Under the pieces are notes generated by a model, which had not been told where the DNA came from, ran no database searches, and was given only the letters and a program-made list of their open reading frames with translations. A DNA stretch of 54,283 nt from Bacteroidales bacterium (GTDB lineage Bacteria; Bacteroidota; Bacteroidia; Bacteroidales; JAADJA01): positions 1-54,283 of the forward strand of contig JADHVR010000001.1 in NCBI GenBank assembly GCA_016783885.1. The letters are read 5' to 3'. The translations under genes were made by a program, and so were the position numbers. This document shows, in pieces, positions 1-9,068 of the stretch. The stretch's first letter is position 1. Each line of letters starts with the position of its first letter.

Positions 1-303
1 TAAAGCAATATCTTTTAGAAGAAGATGGAGTATTGTAGATACGAACAAAAAAATAGTCCCGACTGGTGAAACCGTGTCTGGGCGTTTTTTTATCCCAGGA
101 TATCTTTTTCAATCTCCAGGACTTTTAAAATTGCAGGTCACGATTTTTTTTCTTTTCTGAAAAAAATCTGAATGCACCCAACGGGACGGAGGCAGTTATA
201 TTTTTTTCTATAGTTACCGGAGAGCTTTAGAGGGAAATATTTTTAATAATAGGTATCTTTGCCGATAAAGTGATTAAGCAGGTGTATAATTGCATGGTAG
301 TTT
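1..303. other. left-edge non-coding stretch
   Basis: I see no convincing reading frame in either direction here. A 9-bp A/T inverted repeat (GATTTTTTT at 142-150, AAAAAAATC at 160-168) could form a weak hairpin. An isolated promoter-like box lies near the right end. The stretch may hold the eroded end of a gene or element lying beyond the window edge, but that cannot be decided from this sequence. Confidence 0.4.
254..261 (+). promoter_or_regulatory. orphan -7 box TATCTTTG
   Basis: TATCTTTG matches the Bacteroidetes sigma consensus TAnnTTTG, but there is no clear -33 TTG 19-21 bases upstream. Nothing codes downstream on this strand: the box points into the 3' end of the convergent protease gene. 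It may be a leftover promoter, a source of antisense RNA, or chance. Confidence 0.25.
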
Positions 304-1191
304 TTATGGTAACATTTCAATTGTTTCTAGGATGTATTTTGAATGAATAACACGAGCTAATTTTATGAATATTGTGTCTTTTGTATCATCAACTACATAT
401 CTTTGTTGCGATACTAATCCCATAATAAATTGAAGATGTGGTCCGCCCATTAAGAAATATTGGTCAGAACGGGATCTTGCTTTCATTCCGTCTTCAAAGA
501 AATATACTGGCCCGCCACTATTTCCAGGATAAACTTCAAAATCAAAGTAGAATGTGCTATAAACACTTGATGGTATTATAGGATATGAAGCTATTTTCCC
601 ACTCCTTAGAATAGGAAAACATCCAATAGAATCATAAGAACAATAAGGAAAACCTAAACAGTTTATTGTTTCACCTGTTCGAATATTCCAGGTTTTTATA
701 TCATTATCATTTATAAATAAGCCCTCACTTAAAGAAAAATAATTATTATCAAATATTTTAGGCAATGTAACATACATAGCAGCCACATCCATAGTAGGAT
801 GTTTTTTATAATAGTTTGTTCTTTTATTTCTGATTAATAATGGAAAAGGAAATGTTTTATAGATGCCATTATCATAGGTTCTTAAATAAATATATGCTTC
901 ATTTCCTATGATGGAATCCAAAACATGGGCTGCAGTGATAAATATATAATTCAAATCTTTTTTTGCCCGTTTGCTTGTCTTTTTTTTCTCATTATTTTTT
1001 TTCTTTTCTTTTGTTACTATGAATCCTGTACCGCAAGAATTGTTCCCAGAAATTAAATATGTATTTTTCATTAATACAATATTTAAATCTAAATCTATTC
1101 CTAAGGAATCCGTTTGTGAAAAAGAAAAACCAAATATTGATAATCCAATAATTAATAATAAAATTTTTGTCATTTTTTTCGTATTGTGCAT
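304..1191 (-). CDS. secreted trypsin-like serine protease (S1/DegP-type fold)
   Basis: The 295-residue product starts with a hydrophobic signal peptide ending near FSFSQ (residue 26), so it should be exported. A chymotrypsin-fold catalytic triad is visible: His89 in FITAAHVLD, Asp135 in HPTMDVAAMY and Ser225 in YPGNSGGPVY. The order and spacing fit trypsin-like peptidases, and there is no PDZ domain or membrane anchor as in full DegP proteins. A lysine-rich low-complexity insert (about residues 61-78) lies just before the catalytic His and probably forms a charged surface loop. A second Met at residue 7 is an alternative start. The gene is followed by a permease on the same strand with no obvious functional link. 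Substrate unknown; fold and catalysis are well supported. Confidence 0.85.
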   Translation of the reverse strand: MHNTKKMTKILLLIIGLSIFGFSFSQTDSLGIDLDLNIVLMKNTYLISGNNSCGTGFIVTKEKKKNNEKKKTSKRAKKDLNYIFITAAHVLDSIIGNEAYIYLRTYDNGIYKTFPFPLLIRNKRTNYYKKHPTMDVAAMYVTLPKIFDNNYFSLSEGLFINDNDIKTWNIRTGETINCLGFPYCSYDSIGCFPILRSGKIASYPIIPSSVYSTFYFDFEVYPGNSGGPVYFFEDGMKARSRSDQYFLMGGPHLQFIMGLVSQQRYVVDDTKDTIFIKLARVIHSKYILETIEMLP

Positions 1192-1232
1192 AACTTGTGT
1201 ATAAAGGCAATAAATTAATTAAACCAGTGAAA

Positions 1233-2012
1233 TTAATAAAATGTCAATAACGATGAAATATCAATCAATCCAAATATCTGAGCTGCCGTAATCAGGATTA
1301 CAACTATAATCACCCATCGTACGAAACGTGCACCTTTTTTAACCGCAAGCCGGGAAGCAATGAGTGCTCCTAAAACATTTCCAACAGAAAGTATTAAGCC
1401 GTAATATAAATTTACCTGTCCGTGAATAATAAAAACAAAAAGAATGACCGGAGACCAGATTAAAATAATGAGAACTTTTATGGCATTGGCTTTAACCAGG
1501 TCATATCCTGCCCCTAATACAATACCTGCTAACAAAGCATAACCAACTCCCATGTGCAGAAAGCCCCCGTAAATACCAATGAAAAAGAACAAAATCATTT
1601 GACCGGCGCTTACCTTTTTCTCCTGCAGCTCCTTTTTCCCTTTCAGCCACTGCTGTGGTTTGTATAAGATAACGAACATCATAATTAGCATCACAACAGC
1701 TATGGCTTTTTCTATGATCTCCTCATTAAGGTCAACGGCAATCCATGCACCGATAATAGAACCCAAGGCAGCAGGAATAGCCAGCCAGAATCCCTTTTTG
1801 TGATCAAGAACTTTTTGCTGTTTAAAACTGCCAACTGCCGCGATGTTTTGAAATAAAATGGCAATTCGGTTAGTTCCGTTGGCAACATTGGCTGGTAACC
1901 CAAGAAACATCAGGATGGAAAGCGATATAATTGAGCCACCGCCTGCCAATGTGTTGATAAAACCGACCAGCACACCTGATGCTATTAATACAACTATCTC
2001 AACCCAGGTCAT
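1233..2012 (-). CDS. TauE/SafE (TSUP) family anion permease
   Basis: This 259-residue integral inner-membrane protein has about eight hydrophobic helices in two similar halves, the usual size and layout of the TSUP family. The N-terminal glycine-rich signature is clear (GVLVGFINTLAGGGSIIS), and the second half carries the family-typical GIYGGFLHMGVGYALL stretch. Family members export sulfite, sulfoacetate or other small sulfur or carboxylate anions; the substrate here cannot be assigned. A -7 box lies about 20 bases before the start codon, and the MITE-like element ends just upstream of it, so the element may have replaced part of the original promoter. Confidence 0.9.
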   Translation of the reverse strand: MTWVEIVVLIASGVLVGFINTLAGGGSIISLSILMFLGLPANVANGTNRIAILFQNIAAVGSFKQQKVLDHKKGFWLAIPAALGSIIGAWIAVDLNEEIIEKAIAVVMLIMMFVILYKPQQWLKGKKELQEKKVSAGQMILFFFIGIYGGFLHMGVGYALLAGIVLGAGYDLVKANAIKVLIILIWSPVILFVFIIHGQVNLYYGLILSVGNVLGALIASRLAVKKGARFVRWVIIVVILITAAQIFGLIDISSLLTFY

Positions 2013-2032
2013 AATATATTAAAATGAATCCT

Positions 2033-2040
2033 CAAAAATA
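2033..2040 (-). promoter_or_regulatory. -7 box for the TSUP permease
   Basis: Read on the minus strand this is TATTTTTG, matching TAnnTTTG, about 20 bases before the permease ATG. The -33 region would fall inside the left arm of the adjacent palindromic element, where no TTG is present at the ideal distance. Confidence 0.45.
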
Positions 2041-2216
2041 TTATTAAATTTTGTAACTAATCAGTGATTGAATTGAATTTCGTTATATTGTTAAAAAATC
2101 AGAAAATAAATACCAATTATCCCCTTCTGGAAGGGGTGTAGGGGTAGGAGTATATACAAATACTATTTATTTTCTGATTTTTTATTGACACACTGATTAG
2201 TTACTAAATTTTTATT
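2041..2216. mobile_element. MITE-like nested inverted-repeat element
   Basis: The outer terminal inverted repeats are 21 bp (2046-2066 and 2191-2211) with one mismatch; their shared core is GTAACTAATCAGTG. Inside them lies a perfect 20-bp inverted repeat (2093-2112 and 2164-2183). The centre holds CCCCTTCTGGAAGGGG, a GC-rich hairpin of a type common between Bacteroidetes genes. TTATT flanks both ends exactly (2041-2045 and 2212-2216), as expected for a 5-bp target-site duplication. The unit is about 166 bp, has no reading frame, and fits a non-autonomous miniature element mobilised in trans. The AT-rich duplication could arise by chance, but the nested symmetry could not. Confidence 0.7.
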
Positions 2217-2242
2217 CAGGAAATTAAATTAAGCAAACTTAG

Positions 2243-4198
2243 TTATGTTTTGGCAGTCTTCTTCCCAAAAACAACTACAATAAAATACAGGATAACCATA
2301 TCAACCGGAAAAAGAATATAAGAAGGAACTCCGTAAGCCGCAGGAATTGTTCCGCAAAAAGTGGCAACAAAGCCGACTGTCAAAGCATAAGGCAACTGGG
2401 TTCGTACGTGCTCAATGTGATTACACGAACTTGCCAGCGAGCTTAAAATCGTGGTATCGGAAATTGGTGAGCAATGATCTCCGAGAACCGAACCGGCTAA
2501 CACTGCAGAAACCACATTGTAAAAAACAGCTATCGACTGATCATAATCCAAGCCGTTTTCCTGTGCTAACAGCCATGAAGAAGGTAAAATCAATGGATAG
2601 AGAATTGCCATAGTGCCCCAGGAAGACCCGGTTGAAAATGCAACTAACGCTGCTAAAATAAACGTAAATGCGGGAATAAGGTACGGCGCCATATTTACAT
2701 CTAATAAAATTCCCGCGATAAAATCAGCCGTGTGCATGTATTTTGTGATCAAGGCTATTGACCAGGCTAATACAAGGATCAAAACTGCTGTAAGCATTGT
2801 TTTAAAACCTTTTACAAGGCTCTCGATGCTTTCTCTTAATGACATTATCCGCTGGCTGATTGTCAGTAAAACCGCTACAAGTACTCCCGCTAAAGAAGAC
2901 CAAAGCAATGCTTTATACGAATCGGCATGTCCGATAACATTCGACAGGTTTTTAGAAAATCCAAGTCCGGCATCCCATCCGGTTTCTTGCAACCCGGTGC
3001 TCACCAACCCGATGATTGTTCCGGCTACAATTACTATTACAGGTATTACAGCATTATACCACCTTTCCTTTTTTATTTGTTTTGGTTGAAATTCGCCGTG
3101 GCTCCCCGGATGTATGTCATCTATACCAAACTTTCTTGCTTTTCTTTCGGCTTTTAACATGGGGCCGAAATCCTTTCCCTTGAAAATCAATATCAAAATA
3201 AATAACAATGCCAAAACGGGGTAAAATGAATATTTCAATGAATTAAGGAAAACATCATAAGCCGTTTCATCCAATCCGATAGTATTAATCCCATCCTGAA
3301 TGTAACTCAGTTCCGCTCCTATCCATGTTGTAACAAATGCAATAGAAGCAATAGGAGCAGCAGTGGAATCGACAATGTAACTCAGCTTTTCCCTCGAAAT
3401 TTTTAACCTGTCGGTAACAGGGCGCATTGTATTACCAACGACAAGTGTGTTGGCATAATCATCAAAAAATATTACTATACCCAGCAGCCAGGTAACAAAC
3501 TGCCCAGACCTGGCATTATTAGCATAACGCGAAAGTATGTTCACCACTCCTTTCATCCCGCCATTGTTTGAAATAAGTGCCACCATTGCCCCTATCATCA
3601 TTGAAAAAACGATTATTGAAAGATGCCCGATGTCGTTCAGTGATTCGAGAATATAAACATCTATAATAGAAAATATTCCGTAAAATATTGCTGCAAAAAA
3701 TGAATATCCCTGGTAATAACTTATAATTGCCGAACCTACAAAAAGACCGATAAATAAAGCCGTAAAAACTTCCCGGAAGATCAATGCAATTATGATAGCG
3801 ATTAAGGGCGGGAGGATTGACATCCAGAGAGGAATCGGAGTAACGGTTTTTGAAAAAGTATTATCCCCGATTTGAATAGTTAAATCTTCTTTGCTTGTGA
3901 AAATGTGGTTAAATGAATACCTTCCGTCAACAAAATTTAAGAAATAAACCGAATCGTTAACCAAGACTTTCAATTGTTCATCAACTGCTGACTTCTCTTT
4001 TGGAAAAAAAATTTTAATCTCTGCAGGGATATTTTGTATAATAATTTTGCTGAATTCAATTTTAATATTTTCCGGTTCTATCTTCGTATGCTTTGTGGTG
4101 TCATCAATCATTATATTTTCCTGTGCAAATATCCATTGCGATAAAACACAGATAATCATAACCGGCAGATAAAAGTATAGTCGTTTAAAAAGCACCAA
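2243..4198 (-). CDS. NhaC-family Na+/H+ antiporter with extracytoplasmic N-terminal extension
   Basis: The 651-residue protein has a signal-like N-terminus (cleavage plausible after IFAQ, residue 26). About 100 mostly hydrophilic residues follow before the first transport helix (PLWMSILPPLIAIIIAL, about residue 123). The remaining ~520 residues hold roughly a dozen helices with NhaC-family signatures such as IVIFFDDYANTLVVGNTMRP and VLGDHCSPISDTTILSS. Family members exchange Na+ for H+, some with organic acids, across the inner membrane. The exported N-terminal module recurs in Bacteroidetes homologues but is absent from classical Bacillus NhaC. It stands alone as a transcription unit; the upstream gap contains degenerate repeats and a perfect 18-bp palindrome. 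Confidence 0.88.
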   Translation of the reverse strand: MVLFKRLYFYLPVMIICVLSQWIFAQENIMIDDTTKHTKIEPENIKIEFSKIIIQNIPAEIKIFFPKEKSAVDEQLKVLVNDSVYFLNFVDGRYSFNHIFTSKEDLTIQIGDNTFSKTVTPIPLWMSILPPLIAIIIALIFREVFTALFIGLFVGSAIISYYQGYSFFAAIFYGIFSIIDVYILESLNDIGHLSIIVFSMMIGAMVALISNNGGMKGVVNILSRYANNARSGQFVTWLLGIVIFFDDYANTLVVGNTMRPVTDRLKISREKLSYIVDSTAAPIASIAFVTTWIGAELSYIQDGINTIGLDETAYDVFLNSLKYSFYPVLALLFILILIFKGKDFGPMLKAERKARKFGIDDIHPGSHGEFQPKQIKKERWYNAVIPVIVIVAGTIIGLVSTGLQETGWDAGLGFSKNLSNVIGHADSYKALLWSSLAGVLVAVLLTISQRIMSLRESIESLVKGFKTMLTAVLILVLAWSIALITKYMHTADFIAGILLDVNMAPYLIPAFTFILAALVAFSTGSSWGTMAILYPLILPSSWLLAQENGLDYDQSIAVFYNVVSAVLAGSVLGDHCSPISDTTILSSLASSCNHIEHVRTQLPYALTVGFVATFCGTIPAAYGVPSYILFPVDMVILYFIVVVFGKKTAKT

Positions 4199-4308
4199 AT
4201 ATTTTTTTTGTAAAAATAGGGAAGAATTTGAATTATGAAGACAAGGGCAATATTTTATTTTTTAGTTATTTGTGAATACAACATTTTTATTTCTCTTTTT
4301 TTTTATTT

Positions 4309-4363
4309 ATTCGTGTAAATCCGTGTAATTAGTTCCGATAGCTATCGGAATCTGCGTTCTATT
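4309..4363. repeat. degenerate CGTGTAAATC-type intergenic repeat with 18-bp palindrome
   Basis: This stretch is built of short related words (TCGTGTAAATCCGTGTAAT, then TCTGCGTTCTATT) like those before and after the AGE-family gene. The perfect palindrome TTCCGATAGCTATCGGAA occupies 4333-4350. It lies between the GH9 stop and the antiporter start. No coding potential is seen. Confidence 0.6.
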
Positions 4364-4368
4364 AAAAT

Positions 4369-6603
4369 TTATTTCAACTTCCTCAACGCCTTTGTTATTT
4401 GACTTGCCCCCCTGATAAATGAATCATTTTTGGAGCAGGCGTATTCGCTGGTTTTATATGCATAAGTCCAGCCCCAGGTGCCTGTATCAAAAATTGGATA
4501 ATCTATTGGAACTTCTGCTATAATGAAGTTTTTAGTAATATCGCCAAGTTCAAGGATTCCACCGTTTCCGGGATTAATACCGATCATTACGCCACCGGGA
4601 ACAACACCACTCCTGCCGCCTTCAGTAAAACTATAACGATGATGGTAACAGCCCGGACCTCTGCCTACATCCGACATTGTTGAAACATCCGCAGGATTAA
4701 AACCGATAATCCATTGAATTTGATACTCCGCAGCTTCAAGATATTTTGGTTCTTCCAATAAAATAGCAGTGGTTGCAAGTGCCCATGCAACATCTCCCAT
4801 CTTCCTGTTGTTAGTATGCGGTACAATATTTCTTACGCTTCCGTCTTTTGCCGTTCCGCCAATCTGCCCGAAAGGAGATAAATTTGCATATTGCATTGAA
4901 TAATCTGCCCAAAGTTTGAATGCATTTTTTATTTCCGGTACCAATTCGCTATCAGGGTTTCGCTTTATAAATTCATATAATGCAGGCAGGTGCATTCTCG
5001 GTTCCGTTACTTTCGTAGTTCTGCTATTATCTGAATAAAACAGACCATCCTTATCCTGTAATTCAAGAATACTCTTAACTCTTTGTTCGGCATCCTTCAT
5101 GTACTTTTCATCTTTATAAATTTGATAAAGTTCCAAATCAATCTGTAAAAGCCCCGATACGATATAATACAGATTTGGTTCTTCCATCTTGATTGCCCTG
5201 TTATAAACATCTTTGGCAATAGCAAGGCATTTTTCCGCAAGTTCTTTATCATAAGGTAAAAGCAATCGCCCGGCTTTTGCTAAAACCAGTCCGGGTAAAC
5301 ATATTGCAGCACCCTTTATGATACCATAATTGTTGTCAATACACTCTTGTTCCGAAACTATACGTGGCGGCTCATTTTCGGGGGCACCAATCCAGACACA
5401 TACATTTTCGAAATTGGAAGTGAAACCCGGATGAAACTCGCCATCCCAGTATGTTTTGCAAAAATATTTTGCTTCCCATGCAATTTCATTTATATACCTT
5501 GGCATACCTTCGAGAGTATCTTTAAGTTCCGAACCAAAATCATTCTGAAATGTTGTAAGTCCGAACAAACCCATGCTTCCGCCCCACATCCATTTACCGT
5601 AATCGCCGGCATCGTGCCAGCCACCCGTAACGTCAACCTTTGTCCCATCCTTTTTGATAATCGCATCTTCGGTATGACATGCCTTGTGAAAACCTTCCAC
5701 TTCGGTTCCGCATCGCTGGTAATAATACCATTTGGCAGCTTTTGTTGCAAGGTCAAGATAAATATCTTTTTTTATCGGGAAAACATAAGAATCGGATACC
5801 TCTTTAGTTTCATTGACTTTTAACCTGACAAAATAAAGCCCTTCTTTTTTAAAATCAGAGAAATCAGCTATGTAATTATTCCCTCCCCAGATATGATTAC
5901 CTGTTTCAATCAAATCACCCGTATAAACAACAGGTTGCGGGTCAGGGTGCTGAACATTATTCAATGCGTCAATTAATTCAAACTTGCCTGTGAGTTTTGT
6001 ATCATTCGCCCAGATTACAGCTCTTTTTACTCCATAAACAGCATATCCACCATGCGAGATTATCGGACGTAAAGTTGGTTGGGCAATTATCTGATTTTGT
6101 GCCAAAGGCGACCAGCTATCGGTCTGTTGCTTTATTCGCCTGATTGTCCTTGCCTGTTTGACTTTTTCTTCGGCTGTTAATGTCCCGAGATTTTTTAATT
6201 TACGTGAAGCAACTCCGAATTCAATAAATTTTTGATAATCGTTTACAGTTACTTCAAATATCAACCGTTCGTTTTCAAATTTATAATCAATATCCTTTTT
6301 TTCAACTGTTTTGGTATCATTCAAAACGGGCATACCCAAAATAAAAAAATACATCGGGTCAAAACTAAGCTCGCACTCTGCATTATTAATATCCGGATTT
6401 TCAGACAGTAAAAAAGCCAGCCTGACTTTATCGCCGTTCTGATAAATATTTGCTTGAATTGATTTAATTTCCGGTTCTGAAAAAACAGGTAAGTCTTTTC
6501 TCAGTTTCCAGTCGTTGCCGAAATTACTTTGGGCTTTGCTTGTCAGGGTAAAAAATATTATCCCTGCTGCAAAAAATAAAACGAATTTAAGATTTTTCTT
6601 CAT
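4369..6603 (-). CDS. secreted glycoside hydrolase family 9 (endoglucanase-type)
   Basis: I chose the start at 6603, which begins MKKNLKFVLF and gives a clean signal peptide ending at TSKAQ; a longer reading frame adds 19 residues that would bury the signal. The 744-residue product has about 145 residues of unassigned N-terminal region, an Ig-like CelD_N module (about residues 175-265), and an (alpha/alpha)6 GH9 catalytic domain. The catalytic base motif WHDAGDYGKW lies at about 329-338, and the C-terminal acid is probably Glu720 in KTSEYACSKND. GH9 enzymes invert beta-1,4-glucan bonds (cellulose, xyloglucan or mixed-linkage glucan). It is the last gene of a loose minus-strand series of carbohydrate-active genes. 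No T9SS tail or lipobox is seen, so a periplasmic location is likely. Confidence 0.9.
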   Translation of the reverse strand: MKKNLKFVLFFAAGIIFFTLTSKAQSNFGNDWKLRKDLPVFSEPEIKSIQANIYQNGDKVRLAFLLSENPDINNAECELSFDPMYFFILGMPVLNDTKTVEKKDIDYKFENERLIFEVTVNDYQKFIEFGVASRKLKNLGTLTAEEKVKQARTIRRIKQQTDSWSPLAQNQIIAQPTLRPIISHGGYAVYGVKRAVIWANDTKLTGKFELIDALNNVQHPDPQPVVYTGDLIETGNHIWGGNNYIADFSDFKKEGLYFVRLKVNETKEVSDSYVFPIKKDIYLDLATKAAKWYYYQRCGTEVEGFHKACHTEDAIIKKDGTKVDVTGGWHDAGDYGKWMWGGSMGLFGLTTFQNDFGSELKDTLEGMPRYINEIAWEAKYFCKTYWDGEFHPGFTSNFENVCVWIGAPENEPPRIVSEQECIDNNYGIIKGAAICLPGLVLAKAGRLLLPYDKELAEKCLAIAKDVYNRAIKMEEPNLYYIVSGLLQIDLELYQIYKDEKYMKDAEQRVKSILELQDKDGLFYSDNSRTTKVTEPRMHLPALYEFIKRNPDSELVPEIKNAFKLWADYSMQYANLSPFGQIGGTAKDGSVRNIVPHTNNRKMGDVAWALATTAILLEEPKYLEAAEYQIQWIIGFNPADVSTMSDVGRGPGCYHHRYSFTEGGRSGVVPGGVMIGINPGNGGILELGDITKNFIIAEVPIDYPIFDTGTWGWTYAYKTSEYACSKNDSFIRGASQITKALRKLK

Positions 6604-6853
6604 TTTGAATTTTAATATGAACTTTACCTTGGATGTACAACATTTTGTAAAAATAAACATTTTGCGTATAATACAACAAAAGCTGCAAGATGCCCTATAA
6701 AAATCAAAACTTATGAGCCAGAATATGATATTTTGGATTTTTACCTTTAAAGTAATCTATCTTTTTCTGCCTAAGTTCTTTATCTAAAAAAATACGTAAT
6801 ATCCCGCAGCATATTTGCGTAATTTCCCTTATTAAAATTGGGTATCTTCCCTA

Positions 6854-6884
6854 TTGTTTTTTCTTTTTTCCTTCTATAAATTTG
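6854..6884 (+). promoter_or_regulatory. promoter TTG-N20-TAAATTTG for the esterase-like gene
   Basis: TTG at 6854-6856 and TAAATTTG at 6877-6884 are separated by 20 bases, an almost ideal Bacteroidetes -33/-7 pair. Transcription would begin near 6891, leaving a leader of about 130 bases before the ATG at 7021. The rest of this divergent gap (6604-7020) shows no gene and no structured element that I can identify. Confidence 0.6.
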
Positions 6885-7020
6885 CCTTGTTATTTGAGAG
6901 GATATGCTTATAACTTCTTTTAATGGATTTCGTATAAATAAAAAATAATGTGGTTAACACTAAAAATTAATATAAGTTATCATTAACAACCTTAATAAAC
7001 ATAACCCTTTAAAAAAACAG

Positions 7021-8406
7021 ATGAAAAATTTAATCTTTATTGCAAAAAAATGTAGTTATTTTAATAAAAAACCATTATGTAAAAAAACTGCCGGGTTCTT
7101 TTCCCTGTTACTACTAGTTTTATCCTTGCTGATTTTAAATGCGTGCAAAAAGGATGATAATCCCGTTCCTGTTCCTGTTGACAATACTGGAGGATTTGAA
7201 ATAATAGAAGAAACTGAACTAAATATTGACGACATTATGGAAGATTTAATGGTGTATCCTGATGACCCCGATATTTATGACTATCATGACGCATTTTATG
7301 ATATAAAGGAAGAAGCAGGTGATATTATCCCTTTTATTGTCTGGTCATGCAAAGTAAAGTATGAATCCGTTGACAATAATGGAAATGAAATCAAATTAAG
7401 CGGTCTGTTTATTTACCCTGATCGCTGGCCTTTTAAAGTTCATACCCCGATCATTTCATTTAATCATGGCACACAACTGCAAAAAAAGTATGCCCCTTCA
7501 CAATACAGCTTTTGGAAATTTAAGCCACTTGACTTCGCAGAAGTATTGATTGCTCAAGCAATGGCTTCTTATTATGGCTGGGCAGTAATTTTGCCGGATT
7601 ACCAGGGAATGGGCGAAGATGTATCAGAGAACCATCCATATTGTGTAAGGGAAAAACTGGCAATAGCTACTGCTGATATGATAAAAGCTGCTAAAAAAAC
7701 AATTATGCACGATTATCATAAATATGTTAAATGGGATGGCAAAACTTTCCTGTTGGGGTTTTCTGAAGGAGGCTTTGTTACTATGGCTGCAACACAGGAA
7801 CTGGAAAAAAGAAATGAGCCAATTAACGGAGTTGCATGCATGGATGGACCTTATGACCTTACAGGTACCATGCTTGATGTAATGTTAAGTGACGAACCTT
7901 TTCCTGTTCCATATTTTTTACCAATGTTTTTTGTTGGCTTTAACACTATCTATCCTGAATCATTTGCTTATAACGAGATGCTTAAAAATCCATACAATGT
8001 TGACATACCTAAATATACTACAGGATTTTATCCTGAAAGTGTTGTTAGCGGCATTATGCCATCCAGCGGTATCCTAAAAGAAGTATTTACTGGTAATTTT
8101 ATTGACACATTAAAAGCCGCGAATAGCAAAGCTTATAAAACACTATACAAAAACAATGCATTCATTAACAATGAATCTGCTATATGGAAACCTACAACAA
8201 AAATGCTCTTTTGGCATTGCAAAAATGATGACTGTGTTCCTTTTGGTAACTTTACCAAAGTAAAAAGTGAGTATGGAGCAATGTCGAACATAGAATATGT
8301 TGAATGGCCACCGATTAATCCTATTATGGGCCAAACTATTCATGTTTCGGTTGCTCCCCGTGCCTTTAAGGAAGGCGCCCATTGGATCTATCAACAAACC
8401 AAATAG
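7021..8406 (+). CDS. alpha/beta-hydrolase lipoprotein (esterase/lipase-like)
   Basis: This 461-residue exported lipoprotein has a long N-region and a lipobox-like LILNAC, giving lipidated Cys42. The alpha/beta-hydrolase core shows the oxyanion-side SFNHGTQ (about 146-152), the nucleophile elbow LGFSEGGF with Ser248, a later acidic segment (CKNDDCVPF) and a C-terminal His (QTIHVSVAP). The arrangement resembles secreted lipase/polyester-cleaving hydrolases of Bacteroidetes, but substrate specificity cannot be read from sequence. It has its own predicted promoter and is followed by a small outer-membrane barrel and a lipoprotein on the same strand. This trio may form an envelope-associated unit embedded among minus-strand carbohydrate genes. 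Confidence 0.8.
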   Translation: MKNLIFIAKKCSYFNKKPLCKKTAGFFSLLLLVLSLLILNACKKDDNPVPVPVDNTGGFEIIEETELNIDDIMEDLMVYPDDPDIYDYHDAFYDIKEEAGDIIPFIVWSCKVKYESVDNNGNEIKLSGLFIYPDRWPFKVHTPIISFNHGTQLQKKYAPSQYSFWKFKPLDFAEVLIAQAMASYYGWAVILPDYQGMGEDVSENHPYCVREKLAIATADMIKAAKKTIMHDYHKYVKWDGKTFLLGFSEGGFVTMAATQELEKRNEPINGVACMDGPYDLTGTMLDVMLSDEPFPVPYFLPMFFVGFNTIYPESFAYNEMLKNPYNVDIPKYTTGFYPESVVSGIMPSSGILKEVFTGNFIDTLKAANSKAYKTLYKNNAFINNESAIWKPTTKMLFWHCKNDDCVPFGNFTKVKSEYGAMSNIEYVEWPPINPIMGQTIHVSVAPRAFKEGAHWIYQQTK

Positions 8407-8455
8407 AAATTGAATTAAATATTTAAATAATAACTGATAATTAAATAATTAAATC

Positions 8456-9040
8456 ATGAAAAAACAAATAAGTATTATCATCCTTTTGCTGGTTTTACCA
8501 GCAACTATTTTTGCGCAAGACAAAAAACATGAAATAGTATTAGGATATGGTGTCGGAACTCATTATGCCATTGTAGAAGAAATGGCAAACATACTCGGTG
8601 TAGTTATTACATTGGGGACTTTCAATGCTGAATTTGAAAGTGGAACAGGTGCAATTTTATTGGGTTACAGGTATTCTGCAGGAGAAAAATTTTCAATAGG
8701 GATAGATGGCTCATACACGAAAATAAAGGATAATCTCAAAATTCAGGGCAAGCAAGTCGGTAATCTTGAAAAGGAATTTTATACTATTGCCCCCTATGTA
8801 GCATACAATTATATTAAAAAGGAAAAAATCCGGTTGTACTCGGGTATCGGGCTTGGTTACACTTTTGGGAAAGATAAATATACAACAGATGATGGGGGTG
8901 ATGAAACCAAGAATATCGGAGAATTTGCTTTCCACATAAATGCTTTTGGAGTACGTTTTGGCAAAAATATTGGTGGGTATGTTGAAGTTGGTTATGGTTA
9001 TAAAGGGTTAGTGAACCTGGGAGTTTCCTTTACACTATAA
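8456..9040 (+). CDS. outer-membrane beta-barrel protein (OmpX/porin-like)
   Basis: The 194-residue protein begins with a signal peptide (MKKQISIIIL... ending at IFAQ, residue 21). It continues with alternating hydrophobic/polar strands typical of an eight-stranded barrel: AILLGYRYSAGEKFSIGIDG, YTIAPYVAYNYI, IRLYSGIGLGYTFG and a final GLVNLGVSFTL ending in an aromatic/aliphatic residue. Such small barrels sit in the outer membrane; their roles are usually structural or adhesive rather than transport. It lies 49 bases after the esterase and 28 bases before the next lipoprotein, consistent with co-transcription. Fold well supported, function unknown. Confidence 0.75.
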   Translation: MKKQISIIILLLVLPATIFAQDKKHEIVLGYGVGTHYAIVEEMANILGVVITLGTFNAEFESGTGAILLGYRYSAGEKFSIGIDGSYTKIKDNLKIQGKQVGNLEKEFYTIAPYVAYNYIKKEKIRLYSGIGLGYTFGKDKYTTDDGGDETKNIGEFAFHINAFGVRFGKNIGGYVEVGYGYKGLVNLGVSFTL

Positions 9041-9068
9041 CACTTATTTTTTATTACATTATTATAAA

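Noticed and set aside
2347..3089. Plus-strand open frames opposite the NhaC antiporter.
   Set aside because: They lack family features and mirror the codon structure of the well-supported minus-strand gene.
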